From Rotaria macrura (Eukaryota; Rotifera; Eurotatoria; Philodinida; Philodinidae): 64,000 nucleotides of DNA. The stretch's first letter is position 1; each line of letters opens with the position of its first letter. The position numbers were made by a program, and so were the translations under genes. The notes under the pieces are model-generated. The model did not search any database. It was not told the DNA's origin and saw only the letters and a list, made by a program, of their open reading frames with translations. Below are positions 11,501 through 24,900 of the stretch, in pieces. The stretch is from NCBI GenBank assembly GCA_900239685.1, contig OENT01000093.1:62001-126000 (forward strand). Reading direction: 5' to 3'.

Positions 11501-14500
11501 GTTGATTTCTAAAAAGAAAAAGAATCGATTTAGTTAGTTTTGAAATTCTTACATTCAATCGACTAGAGATGTAAAAGCTAGAGTGAATGGGAGAAAGAAA
11601 TTCTCAACAAGAAGAGTACAGACTCAATGACAAAAAAATAGTTTGAGTCAATTTGCAATCGCCATCGGCAGTTATCGTGCTTCGGAATATCGCGTAACTT
11701 CTTATCATTAACCATATATATATAAATATATATATCGATTGTTTTGCAATTTAAATACAACTATAAAAAGTTAATTTACAATTTAGATTGGCTAAAATAT
11801 TTTCAATCGAAAACTCAATAGCACACGTTTTATGTCATTGAAGTACGCTGTTTTGTTTTACATATTTTTGTAGTCGATCTTTTATAAATATCTACATGAA
11901 AAAAAGTAGTTGATCTGTTTAAAATGAAATATACTGTGGATGGTTGTACATCTAAGTGTGTCACGGTATATCTTTTTAATTTATATTCAACAAAAGAATT
12001 CAGAAATATTAAAAATTCTTTGATACTTGATATTTACAGTAATCATTGTTCAACGTTATTGAACTTTTATTTTTTTTGCTTAGATTCAATAAAACGAATA
12101 GAGAAAAAAGAAGATTTTCAATCATTTCATCTAAATTCAATACTGATAGAAAATTCAAATATACCTCCTGGTTGTTGATTGACTGCCTTTACATAGTACT
12201 GATATCGCATGTTAATAACTGGATTCGGTATAGCAAATCGATTTTGCGGTGGATATATACGCTGAGTCATAAATGGTTCTGGATTAAAACCAGGTGCAAA
12301 TGGACGCCAACCCACTTCATACCAAAACTTCGGTGCATTCCATTTTATTGGTGGCATACTCTAAATCAATAAAGAAGAACAAGCGCATTGAAACGAATGA
12401 ACCAAATGGAAGACAATTTTCATTTTCTTACATCCCATTCAATAAGTAATGGTGTGAATTGTGTTGTATATGCTTTGAGACCAACTGGATTTGATCTTGG
12501 TCGACATGTTGATGTCGTACACATAGATTCTGATATTGCGCTTGGATCACTAGCACCAATACGATTATAAGCAAGAACACGAAATGTATAGTTAGTCCAA
12601 CATGACAGCGTTACATCTAAATCATATTGATTCGATGGAATATGTCTTGTTCGATAAGCTAAAATAAATTCATCTTCTATTTTAGTGTGTTATTTCTTCA
12701 AATTTATTACTTATAGGGTTCGGTTCTAATTTAATCGAACCATCTTGTGTTTTAATTTCCGTGTAGTTTTCTCGTCGTAGTTCAATGGGTACAGATATCC
12801 AATCATTTTGTTGAAATGATGTATTATATTGCAATTCATAATAGAGTATTCGTGCATTATTATCACCTGAATAAGACTTTATCTTTGAAACTTCTATAGG
12901 ACAAAAAGTAATCACTTTGTATACCTGTTGCTTCCCATCGAACGTTTGCAGATGGTTGTCCATGTGCATTTTGTGTTGAGCCACTACAATTAACTTTTGT
13001 TATTTTTGGTCGATTTGGTCGATCTTGTACCACTAATGTCGCACTAGCATCATCAAAGTCAAGCTCAGTACTAGCACGACAAACATATGAACCACCATCA
13101 TCAAATTGCACATCAACAATCTTCAATGTATTTTGATCAGCAATATCTTTTATAAAACGGCCTGAAGAAAAAGAAACAAACAAGATTTGAACGAATGCTA
13201 GGAAACGACGAAGTTCTCTCAACCTGTATAAGCTAGTAAACGTCCATCCTTGTACCAGTCAATATCATATGTTAAGGATGTATCGGCAACAGCTGTACAA
13301 CGAAATATAGCGTAATAACCACGACGTACTTCTTGATTTCCTGGACGTGTTTGTATACGAGTTTTTCGTTTAACATTTAACGTTCCACTACGTATATCCG
13401 AACCAAATTTATTTGTTGCATTACATACGTAAACACCGCTATCAGATGCTGATGCTTCGCGTATAGTTAAACTTCCATTCTCGGCTATCGTATACCTAAA
13501 TATTTTCATTAAACAAATGAGTGTATTTCGTTAAGAATTTAAGTTTAAAATATAAACGAAGCAAACATGCGGTAAAAATATGATAGACAATAGTTTTTTT
13601 CTCATACACTCATGCTGTTATGAACACATATCAAAGCAAAGATTTGTCTATTTTCATACCGATTTAAAGGCTAGGTGAGATATGTGTACACGCATTGAAA
13701 GATATCTTGAAAAATAAGGCAGAAAACAAGAATATCAATAACTTACCTTCCACCAGTTATTATTTGATCCCGTTTACTCCAATAAACTTTTGGCATCGGA
13801 GCACCAAATGTTTCGCATGGCAAAAGAACACTATCCCCTTCAACAGCTCGATATAATGGATCTGGACCACGTTGAATATCTGGCTTTTCAGCTACAAAAT
13901 AAAAATAAGAAAAAAACATCTTTCAAACATTAATGAATTTTATTCTACATAATGATATTTACGAATAAAATTCAATTTCATGGATCAACAACTCAGAGTG
14001 AAGTTTATTATCATTTATCCACTAGTACAAAATCAATTATAAGGAGTAGTAGTAAAAGACTGATTTCGTTTGATTCTCTGAGATTTTCCGATCGAGTTGT
14101 TAGCATTATGTTCTAATTTAATAATTTGCATTCAAAAGTAAGTTTATATTATTCTCTATTCTATCATAAGACGAAGCATGTGTACATGAAAACCTAGAGC
14201 TTTAACATAAAAAAGCATCATTTTGTCTAGTTTGAGCATTTGATGTGTTGCTACTGACTATATAATCTAGTTGTAGACATCATTTTCATTCAATCAGCGA
14301 TGATAATTGAAAAAGAAATTTTTATATTACACTCAATGACTGGCGCCATGAGACAAGCTTCCATTGAGCATAAGTCCAACTATTCTATGTGTTAGATATT
14401 GCGTTTAACTTTTAAAAAAAATCCAATAACCTGTAATTGTCACTTCTCCACAATAGTAATTTTAAATTATCATTTTCTATTTATACATTCATCTTTTCTA

Positions 14501-17261
14501 TGCAACGGAATAGAACTACAGTGAAAGAATCGAAGAATTAATTATATATTTGTTTTTATTGCAATTAAGAAATTTTTCAAACTGTACTGAATTAATTTAC
14601 ATGGCATAGAATGTCTCAAAAGTAACTTCAAAAAAACAACTATCACAAAACAATTAAAACGCATGTTATTTAATGATAGCCGATAAATCGATTGTTCAAT
14701 CTTGAATGAAGAAATAGATTTAATTCATAGTCATAGGTTAATTATTGAGAATTCTTCTCTTCGCATTACGACTATTGACTACAGCAATCTATTCTAGAGG
14801 TCAATCAATCAAACATTAAAAACATTCTTAATTTTTCTCACAACAAAAAGAAAGCTCCCATATTATTAGATAACTGCCATATCATTTTCCTTATCTCAAT
14901 CACAGGTACCATGTTACTATATTTTAATAAGGTCAATGATAATACTGTACAGTGCTATTTATTCTTTTGACATTTTTGTCATGAATACTCTTTGCTCGAT
15001 GTCGAAAAGTGTCTGCCTCTGTAGATCAAAATACTGCAAATGTTTTTACTATGGACGAATAATCGACATTTTGAATAATATTTGAAAATGATGCCATACT
15101 TTTACAAATCTATATCATGTCTTTTTTAAGTCTAGGAACAGTGTTTAACTTAAATCTATTTCATTATTTTAATAGCTGTTATTATGTTTGTTTGAAAAAC
15201 ATTTTGTAATGAAACTTGACTCAGTAATCGCAAGAGAGAACATTTGAACGCACATTTCATGCAATTGCTTAAAAGTTCGACTCATGTCTATATCGATCGA
15301 AAGTAATAAAAACTACTTAAATAGTTTTCCATGCAATCTTTTCATAAATCAATCTTTTATTCGCCTAATATTGAGTCGAGCAGATACACTATGCTGTTTT
15401 TGCATCGTGGGATAGTCTGGGTACTTGTTGCAAGGATCTCTTTACGTATTTACTACTACATCTCTCTTGTTTCTACTTTCGACCTATTCACCTTTAATTT
15501 CATTGATTTAGAATTCGATTGAATACGAACTAAATGTTGTCACGTGTTATCGAGAAACATGTGTGAAGTTTTTCAAGAAATTCTTTGGTGAAATAAAAAT
15601 TCCTGAGTATTTGTTTAAGTTCTTCGGATCGCCTTAAATTCAATGTAGCCGAAAATTCTTATACAAGAAAATTTTCCAACTTTCATTTATCTCGTTTATT
15701 TATAAAACTTGTGCTATAAAACCAATTCTCTTTTAAATAATCAGTAATTCGTTAATTTCAATAACTTACAAATAACATTGACAAAAAAGTTTCCAAATAC
15801 GTAACCATGGATGTTTGTCACGTTACACTGATAGACTGCAGTGTCTAATTTCGTTACATTTTGTATTATCATGCGATTTTTAACAACACGTCTTCGTGGA
15901 TTACGGCGAACACTTGGATCTTGTAATGGTACGCCATTAATAAACCATTGAATATTATTTGGTGGTGGTTTCGATTCAGCATCACAGATAAAATCGACTG
16001 TTTCACCTTCTGTTAGATGAACATCTTTTGGTTTTACTAGCCAATATGGATCCGCTTCGATACGAACATTAATACTAAATAAATCGTTGCCCAATTCTAA
16101 AATTAAATTGAGCAAGTAAGAAAAAGTCAAATTAAAAAGCAGAACAAACTATTATCAGTACATACCATTATGTCCTCGACATTCATATAGCCCGGCATCT
16201 TCGAATTGAAGATCACTGATAATCAATTCTTGCTTTTCCATGTTAACAGTTGCGCGTCTCTCAGGAATTGTGCCATTAATTTTTCTCCATATAACATCAG
16301 GTGTTGGTAAGCCACCGAAAATACATTTCAATGTTAATTTATAACCTTTTAAAAACACTTTATTTGCTTCTGATGTCCATAGTTTCATTGGACGACGATT
16401 ATTTGAATCTGATTTAATAACTTGAATTTGTGTTAATGCACCACGACGAATAACATTCAGTTTACGCGAAAACACATTACAAATGAATTGTTTTTGTTCA
16501 TCTTCGTCTAATACATTTAAAAAATAAAGATTTCCTACGAAAAAAAAGAAGATTAAAAAAAATTACTATCAACAAAATAGAGAAAATGTTGCATAAGCAA
16601 TTTTACAAACCATAATAGTCTTGCTGAATTCGAGGATTCGATACGAGAAAACCAAATTGATCGCCTGTATTTGTATTGTCTGTCCAATAGGTTTCAGGAT
16701 CAGGTACACCTGTCGGTGGTTTACATGGAATTTTTAATGAATCCCCTCGACGTACTTGAATAATCTGTGGTTTATCGTAAATTGGAAAAGCACCCAGTTC
16801 AGCAAGACGTACACGAACTTTCCGTGATACAGCAGTACCTAAAGATAAATCACAAGCAATATACTGTATCAATCAAACTCAGTCATTTTTCTTGTTTCTT
16901 TTTTACCCCACATGTTTGTTGCATTACATTGATACCATCCTTGATCAATGGTTTGTGCTTGAGTAAAAATTAATGTGCCTGAATCACTACCCATAGCAAC
17001 ACGATTATTTTGTGCACTTGGCTCATAAAAACGGCCATCCTTTGTCCACGTATATATTGGAGCTGGATTACCTTTTCCTATGCATGGCAGTTCAATATTG
17101 ACGCGTGGATCAAATATAACTTCAGGATCGGGCTCAGTTATTATTGTTGGAGGCATGGGAACTAAAAATAAATTCATTTTCGCTGCAGAAAATACTTTAA
17201 AACTAAAACGCATTGAACTCACTTGAGTGTACAAAAGAAAGTAAAAAAAGAGTATATGCAA
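8544..17261 (-). CDS. L1/neuroglian-type cell adhesion molecule: 6 Ig, about 5 FnIII, TM, short tail
   Basis: This family mediates cell-cell adhesion in nervous system and epithelia. About 20 exons read on the minus strand. Ig1 (about 17160-16874) has LPCIGKG and WYQCNATN; Ig2 has PCKPPTGVPDPETYW, characteristic of L1 proteins; Ig3 (16475-16160), Ig4 (16100-15760), Ig5 (13890-13380) and Ig6 (13370-13020) follow, each with the Cys pair and Trp. FnIII domains run from about 13010 to 9060. The membrane span (8890-9010) reads WFIGLIISLIILIIVFIVVCVLM. The tail ends at TAA/TAG 8544 with KKFSTAV. Introns near 9.7-10.6 and 13.9-15.7 kb are large. The start is uncertain. An uninterrupted frame from Met 17261 (MHILFFYFLLYTQVSS) could be the signal peptide, but a good acceptor at 17163 suggests a signal-peptide exon farther upstream. 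Confidence 0.88.
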
Positions 17262-20200
17262 AATTTAATAGAGTCATTGGTTTGGTATAGTTCTTATTAC
17301 TCTTGTATCATTATATTATAACTGTTTATAGTAACATCTGAAAAAAATAACGATAAACCTTGTCACATTGAACTTTTCATAAATTTTGTTATACAGTGAG
17401 TTCAGTATAGTGAAGAGAACGGTAGTGTCAGGTCGTTTAGCATATGTGTTCTTTTTTTCCTTCTTGCTCGCTGTTTCGTTCTCTCCATCCTTGTATACAA
17501 TGATGGCGACCGTATGTTCGATTGGTCGTTCGCTTTGTCAAGGTAAAAGTGTTGAGAAGAAAAAGAAAACAAAAATGTCTTTTTTTCTCGATGATTAAAA
17601 TCGATGTTTACTACCTCCATCTTTTTTTGTAACATATATATGGATTTTATTTTGGTGAGAAATCAAGATTTTATGGTGATTGTCTCGTGAACACTCTACG
17701 CCATCTCTCTAATTCTTATGATCCATAGTCATTTTCACTCTAAAAATCAGATTGTTCCTATAGTAGATTGAACTTTGATGTCATTAAAAATCACAATAAA
17801 AAGTTGATAATTATCAGAAGACACCTAAATTTCAAAAATAATGATAGTGAAGTACAAGGCGATTTGTCTAGAAATGTGATGTCATATGAAGTTCTCAATT
17901 TCTAATAGTTAAACAGTTGATACCATAGGATGATAAGATAATTTTAAAAATAATTAAATGACTACATAGTATCGGTCTGTCAAACTGATGATTTGTGCGT
18001 GTCTACGATGATCTGAATGAAACAATAACGATCGAAGGACAGTAACGAAAGTAGTTACTCGACATAATAACGAAGAGGTTATTGTCAATAAAAACTTTTC
18101 GGTTTAGTTTTATCAGCAATGAACGTTGCATGGTCCTAGTATAGAGTACAGCATACAGAAAGGCTTGCTCTACCCTTTCGGTTTTTTCTTATCGAAGAAG
18201 AAAAACAAATATATGCATGACACGATGGTATTTTAGCGTATGATTCGTCGCTAGCAAGTAAATTGCCACTTGAATATGAAAAAATACTAAAAACGGGACA
18301 CAACTTAATTTACTCTCCATAAAAAAGAAAGAACAGATGAGTAAAACACTGTCTGGTCGTAGAACAAAAAAAAATTTAAGTGACATAAATGCGCATTGGC
18401 TATTGTGACTGTTCTTGCATTCTAGACGGATAAACATGATGTCACTATCATATGGTATTTGAAATATTTTTGAACAATATACAGTCAATGAAAATGCTGT
18501 TTCTCCATGAACATACAACTCTTTAGAACGATTCTGATCAAGTTTAAAAAACTATTTCGAATCTGTGGTATAAAATGATCATTACAGATGTGCACTGTAC
18601 TGAAGAATATAGCTCAACAAGATGAAAATACTCCAAGATCTACCTGCCTTGTCACCCATAACGCTCTATGCAGATACCGAGAAGTCTGTTTCCATCTCTG
18701 TTGTATTAAACTCAACTCTTTCTCAGTTAGGTCAAAAGAAAATTTGAATTCGCAGAAAAAGAATATCAAACACAGTTTCGATACCAATAACGATACAATT
18801 TGTCAATCGAATCGAACCTGAGATGTAAAGGCATGACATTAATATTAAAATCAATTGACGAAAGATAATAATAATACCAACCATTTGTTAATTTCGTCAT
18901 TTGTGTGCAACTTGATTTCCTGACATTAAAAAGCTGATGGATTTTACAAGATAAAAATTCTCCGTGTAAACCTATAAAAGTTCTTAAATCAAATGCTTAA
19001 AAACAGATTCCGTACAACGAAGAGATTGGCTCTCTTAAATAAAAAGACATCACTGAGATATTTATTGGAAGAGATAATCCTTCGTTTCATTTTGAACATA
19101 GTGGTACAATCGGCGATAGTGGTGCTGACTAAAAGTTTTTAAACCCTATTCAGCGAGTTATTTCGATGTTGAAACGATTATCTACTGATTTTTATAAAAA
19201 GTATTTTCAATCTCTGCTCATTTCATTTTTCATTTTATGTAATAAGCAGATACACTACTGATGTATTTTCTAAGGGAATCATTCTTAATCAATGATTTCT
19301 TTTTAGTCTTCGTCAAAATATAGTAATGTAAACTCGAATCATGGTTTGAACTAATAGCAGGGGTCAGGCAATTTTATTTTGATTATGCATAACACTCAGG
19401 GCTAATAGTCTTAATCATCTCCAGCTAGGTGTGTATCAGTGCCAGTTAAGAACTGAAGACTGAAGAAATGACCCAGTCGGACTGCTTGTTTGCATCAGTC
19501 AATTCCTCATCAAACAAATAGGGGTACCCTTTGTAAGTAATTTTAAGGTATACAGAGTCAGGAGTGTATGCACGAATATTTAATTAACTAGGTGCCAGTT
19601 CAATTAGGCATCTATGAAAATGATCTATGACTCAATCAATAGTTAGCAACTTCATTATGTTAATACATTATATTATTTAGTCTGGATAATGAGTTGAAAC
19701 CAGTCCGACTGGATACCCAGTTAACTGGCAATGGTGCATACCCATCTCCAGTTATGTAGAAATAATCACAGATTCCGTTGCTATTCTAGGTGTGAATAAA
19801 AACTTAATTTGTGATTTCATGGAATCATAAATCTCAAACGATTCTTTATTCGCATGTATGTGAACAAAAGATTAATATGGTTCTCATAATTCTTGGCAAT
19901 CGATTTAAGCACAAACTCATACACAATCCGAACTCATAATATTTTGAATCAGAGCAATAGATTATCTAAAAAATTAACCAAGATGAATGTACTCCAACAT
20001 TGAGCGCTACGTGCACATTTTAAAATGACGAAAAACAACTCCACAATACAATATAAAATGCAAGAAAGATCGTATTCGTAAAGAAATTAGATCTAGATTC
20101 AAAACCCACGAAATTAGAATGATCAATATACAAAAATATTCTGATATTGAATATTTTCGTCCTTATGATTCAAAATAAAAAATGATGGTGAATTGCTTAC

Positions 20201-20923
20201 ACATAGCAAAGTAGTTTGAATCAAATTTTTGTATGTAGTTATGGCTCTTCGACTAACTCAAGTCCATAAGTCGATTCCAGAATGCAACTTCGTTCACATC
20301 AATACCCCTGACAGAATGGTTACATAAGAAATGAAGAATAATAACTTTACGAGCAGTATGTTTCTCGTCGGTTTGAAAACAAACACTAGTCTCATCTATA
20401 ATGAAATCTTTCATTTAGATGAGTAAAGATCGATTGGGACTATTCGAATCTTGCTAAATTTGTGCCAACATATTAGCATTACACAACAATAACATCGGTT
20501 ATGATTCTTACCCAAGTTTTTATTAGATCATTGGATATCTTAATCAAAACAAAAAGCAAAATGAACAAGAAACTTTCGTGAAATATCAACTTCAACATGA
20601 AAATTCGCAAAAGCTATTGCTGATGAAGCGAATTCTTCGACAATTACCCATGATTTGAATAAATAATTATTTTATGCTATATAAACACGATTTATGTTTA
20701 CAGAATAACGGTATAATCGTTATAAATGACGTATTGATTAGATAATTGTCGAACTCATTAAATAACTTTTATATAGTTTCCGATAGACACTAAAAATCTA
20801 TGCACTTGATATTGCCTTTGAAAACATATCAGTGACAAAAAATGCATTGATCAAGATTCTGAATGGCATATTCTTTCACAAGTCTGGAGTCATAGCAAAT
20901 AAAACTATTTGCTATGAATATGT
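17262..20923. other. Intergenic; one inverted-repeat element, otherwise no gene seen
   Basis: No open frame here shows family resemblance. The region may contain a missed 5' exon and the promoter of the adhesion gene that starts near 17.2 kb. A hAT-like inverted-repeat element lies at 19425-19743 (separate entry). Confidence 0.55.
19425..19743. mobile_element. hAT-like MITE, about 319 bp, imperfect terminal inverted repeats
   Basis: Left end AGGTGTGTATCAGTGCCAGTTAA and right end TTAACTGGCAATGGTGCATACCC are imperfect inverted copies (14 of the outer 19 positions by eye). A second inverted pair, CAGTCGGACTG and CAGTCCGACTGG, lies inside. The same 8-mer, ATCTCCAG, flanks both sides at 19417-19424 and 19744-19751, as expected for a hAT-type duplication, though two unmatched bases precede the left repeat. 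It has no coding capacity and is more diverged than the 7.3-kb element. Confidence 0.6.
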
Positions 20924-21934
20924 TCAACAAAAAACACGCAGTAATGTCCATTCGACACATGTTGGATACCTCGGGTTAATTTCATGTTGTAAGAATCTGT
21001 AACCATACTTCCACAATAGAGAAAACATCTGCTGATGCATAACTGCATGAAAAACATCCGCATCCCACCAATGAGATTCGAAAGATATTTGATAGGGTAA
21101 AAGAGCTTGATTGGCTTGTTTGAATATGTCTGCAAAAACTGCATACTCGCCGGCTTCAATATCCATTTTCAAAAGATGCACCTGCGTATGATTGTTCTCT
21201 CGTAGTATATCTTGAAATCGTTTGAAAGCGAATGGAGAATTGTTAATATCATCATGGATTTCGTCTCGAACGACTGGATAGATATAGTTTTGCAGCTGTG
21301 GTTGTCCTCCAATACAAAACTTATGAAACGATAAACGGTCGATGAGCTCGATGGGGGGAGAACTCGTGCAGTCGTATGTATGAATATCACACGATGTTAG
21401 AACAGAAATATCTTTTTCAAAATCAAACTGATTGTTGGAACCCAAACTATAGACAACACATTGATTGACATGTTTGAGATTCTCTATGCCACACAATATC
21501 TTGCCAGAGTCATCGTTACGGCCATAACGTCGTAGACCGTTTCGAGATGGACAAGGCAGCGGTAATGCAACGGGATACGCCAATTCCACAATTCTACCTT
21601 GGTTCTTTCTGGATGACAGTACATAAGCAATCAGCGCATCGTGTGCAATCGAAAATTGATTTTTATTCCAATTCAGCCATTGACTTTCTAAATCCATGAG
21701 ACTATTCATATCCAAATTGATTAAAAATGGATTAGCAGAGCAAAAGTGGAGCTCGGGAGAAAGTGGTGAGTACAGATGAGGCGTAGTATTTTCAGGGTCA
21801 GAATTCGAGGTGGACACTCTATTGATTGATGTTCTTATTTTAAGCAGTAAAGTGTATGCTATCATTGCAATGCACAATATGCATAATTTTGGTCCCTTCC
21901 ATTTTCTCCATGCAATAGTAAATCGATGGTTCAT
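20924..21934 (-). CDS. METTL24-like membrane-anchored methyltransferase-domain protein
   Basis: A single uninterrupted 336-codon frame. The N-terminus is short and basic, followed by a hydrophobic segment (about residues 18-34, LCILCIAMIAYTLLL), which suggests a type II membrane protein with a lumenal or extracellular catalytic region. The body carries features of the Methyltransf_22/METTL24 group: a glycine-containing SAM-site strand (CVVYSLGSNNQFDFE), an acidic strand (HTYDC), LLKMDIEAGEY, and PYQISFESHWW. Substrate is unknown. The absence of introns contrasts with most neighbours; this could reflect retroposition or transfer, or simply an ancestrally intronless family. It is isolated, with more than 3.5 kb of non-coding DNA on both sides. 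Confidence 0.75.
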   Translation of the reverse strand: MNHRFTIAWRKWKGPKLCILCIAMIAYTLLLKIRTSINRVSTSNSDPENTTPHLYSPLSPELHFCSANPFLINLDMNSLMDLESQWLNWNKNQFSIAHDALIAYVLSSRKNQGRIVELAYPVALPLPCPSRNGLRRYGRNDDSGKILCGIENLKHVNQCVVYSLGSNNQFDFEKDISVLTSCDIHTYDCTSSPPIELIDRLSFHKFCIGGQPQLQNYIYPVVRDEIHDDINNSPFAFKRFQDILRENNHTQVHLLKMDIEAGEYAVFADIFKQANQALLPYQISFESHWWDADVFHAVMHQQMFSLLWKYGYRFLQHEINPRYPTCVEWTLLRVFC

Positions 21935-24900
21935 GAATGAGAGGCAACGTCGCCGTTTATCGGAGGCAACCTAAAGAAAGTGACGATCTAAGAATTTGTT
22001 GATGTTTTCTAACTCTAAGCTATATAAATAACTCGATAAAAGATCAAATACTATAATACATCTTTGCTTCAAAATCCATCGAATAGAACGACTAGGTTAT
22101 AATTTGTAGTATGATATGATCTAGTAATTAACTTCGACATAAACTTCTCCAACTACTATGGATTATTTTAAAAATTCTAAGTAGTTCGATGATGATCTAT
22201 TTCAGTTACCAGTAAATATAGTAGAACAACTTAGAAAAATAACAAGTTTTGTACTACTTTCCACCGTCTTCAGTGAACTTTAAAGTGAATGAGTAAATGA
22301 TTTTGTTGCAGTATGCTCGAAGGAAAGTAAACGATGTCGCTCAAAAGCGTTTATTAACGCTAAAAAAATTAAATCTATGAATGAAGCTGTTTTTCGACAG
22401 GAAGTGAAAGTTTTTCTTAGATTCATTTCCATTTTACACACTCATTAGATATGAGTAATGACATATATGTATATCACTAGATAAAAATTCACAGGAGTAA
22501 TTTGATCAAAATCAAGTCAAGTATTCTTTAAAATGCTTCTCTTAAAGTTTGCATAAATTAACTGTTCTGTTATCAGTTGAATGCTAATTAATAAAGAACT
22601 TCTCAATCTTCTACTGAAGAAACTAAAATTTCGTTTTGGAAGCATTGAATATTTCAGTTATTGAATTTTTTTCCGGAAGAATTTTCTTCAGTGGTATAAA
22701 TTAATGTTCACTCATTCTGATCTATATAAACAAGAAAAGCAAGGAATGTTTGTTACTAATTATAGAATTTTATTTATTTCCGTATTTAGAGAAGTGAATT
22801 ATGTCGGATTGATCAAATTATAATAATTGAGAACTATACAAAGGATGGGTTCAGGTGTATCAAATTCTTGATTTTGTTTATACGTTCGTATTCTACTATT
22901 ACTTCCATAAAATAAACTTAGCCTAAAAAGTTTTCATCAGTTGGTTATTGATTAAAAGCAACGATGAAAACAAAATATCCCTCATTTGGTGAGTTCGCAT
23001 ACATGATAAATGTGATCGAACTTATACCTCTTGGTAATACTAGAGGATCATGATAATGCATTGCTGTTGAAAAATTATTATCGGGTATTGAATTTATTGT
23101 TTTTAAACAAAGCGGAATCAGGAATGATTGTACTAACTAATTTATAATTACCATCAGTTGTTTGACTCGGCTTACAGATAAATCTCGACTATGCCAGCTT
23201 GAATGAATATAGTCATCCAAATCTGGATGAATCTCAGTATTTGCAACTGAAAATAAAACGACGATCTATGATCAAGGAAACGAAATCCTTCTATCGATGA
23301 GGGAATTTTATCCGTGGGCAGCTGTAGACGTCGCTTACATAAGCATTCTAAACCTTGTTGTAACATCTCATGAAGTTAACGAATCTCGTTATCTTCTACG
23401 TTAAGTGCTGAATAGAATCTGTGATGTCACATTTCATCAAGAATCAGAATGTCTTTTTTTTTGAGTCAAGTAAATCATAACTGAGTATTTCATTTCGAGA
23501 TCTGCCCATTAAGAGAAAATATCGTATGACACTTTAACAACAATTCTCTCGAAAATAACCGTAAATGGAAGAACTTTCGTTGAAAGGCTAAAACAACCAC
23601 TTGGTTTTAACTTGCTGGCAAGATCGATTAGTGAAACAAAAACTAAGAGAAAGATAGAATACTGAGCAAGGACAGTTATTACACTGGGTTTTTTTCCGAA
23701 TATTTCTGAGAAGGAACAAAACAACAGGGAAACAGATAAAAGTCAGTTGAAAACTGAATGAATTACATCTATCCTAAGACACACTTTGTTATACGATGGA
23801 TTTCAAGCATGCACCGATTTTAGTTTCCAAGCTCTTTTATATGCAAACATAATCAGAGTTATTCTTATTCCAAAGAAGTTCAGTTGGACTTCTTCTGTGA
23901 ATCACATTACCAATGCATACATATTGAAATAAAGAAGTCAAAGTAATGTTGAAGTACATTCATCCTCAACATTTGGAATAGCTAAATATCTTACTGAATT
24001 TTGTTTTATTATCTTTTATGAACGTTTGCATTGAGGATTCTATATGTTAGTTATGTTTTCAAAGACAAAGAAAGGCTGAGAAACTTGAATAAACTTTTAA
24101 TTTTTAACACCATTGAAAACAAGATAACATATTTCAATGGTCACAATTCTCTTGATGTTTCCAAAACAAACAAGACGATATTATCTCTTAAACATTGTGA
24201 AATAATGATCGTTTTGAAGAATGAATAGAACTAATTACGTTGTCAATAATCTGTCGAGTATTCATTTAAACATCGAAATCTGTCAGTAATATCAACACGG
24301 TGTTGTAGAGAATTTCTAGTAAAAACTATACCAATGATGACGTCACGTGATTTTATTGCCACAAATTGTACAATCCTGGTGAGTAATATTTGATGGGATG
24401 ATAGGAACTATGTTTAATAAGAACTTATGATATGATGTTCTGGGATTTATCGAACTTTCAAAAGTGAAGCATAAACATTTCTGAAATTTAAACGTATTTC
24501 ACTAACAAGTTCTCTGAGTTTAGTTTTTTCGATCAAAGTATGAAGAGTATATGAAAAAGCTTATAGTATCTGATCGAAAAATATCTATAATTTCACTAGC
24601 TTCACGTCAAGTGTGTCATGACTAATAATCTTACGACTAGTCCCTGATACTCTATAGAAAGAGAAACTAGATATTTCGCTTGAGACGCTAACGTTTGGTT
24701 TTTGAATGCTTTATATCAACAAAAAAAAAGCGTGCAAACGATTACCTTACCTTTTTATTGTAGAGCAACTCACGAGCGAAAAAAGCACAGAACGATCTGG
24801 AATACAAACACAAATGATATAAATCAGTACTTGGTATGGTTGAATGAATTTCTCTTCTTTCGCCTCGTAACTTTAGTAGCCATGTGCATAAACGAACAAG

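Noticed and set aside
17402..17635. Basic 77-codon minus-strand frame upstream of the adhesion gene, considered as a signal-peptide exon
   Set aside because: It is Arg/Lys-rich without a hydrophobic core and does not resemble a signal peptide.
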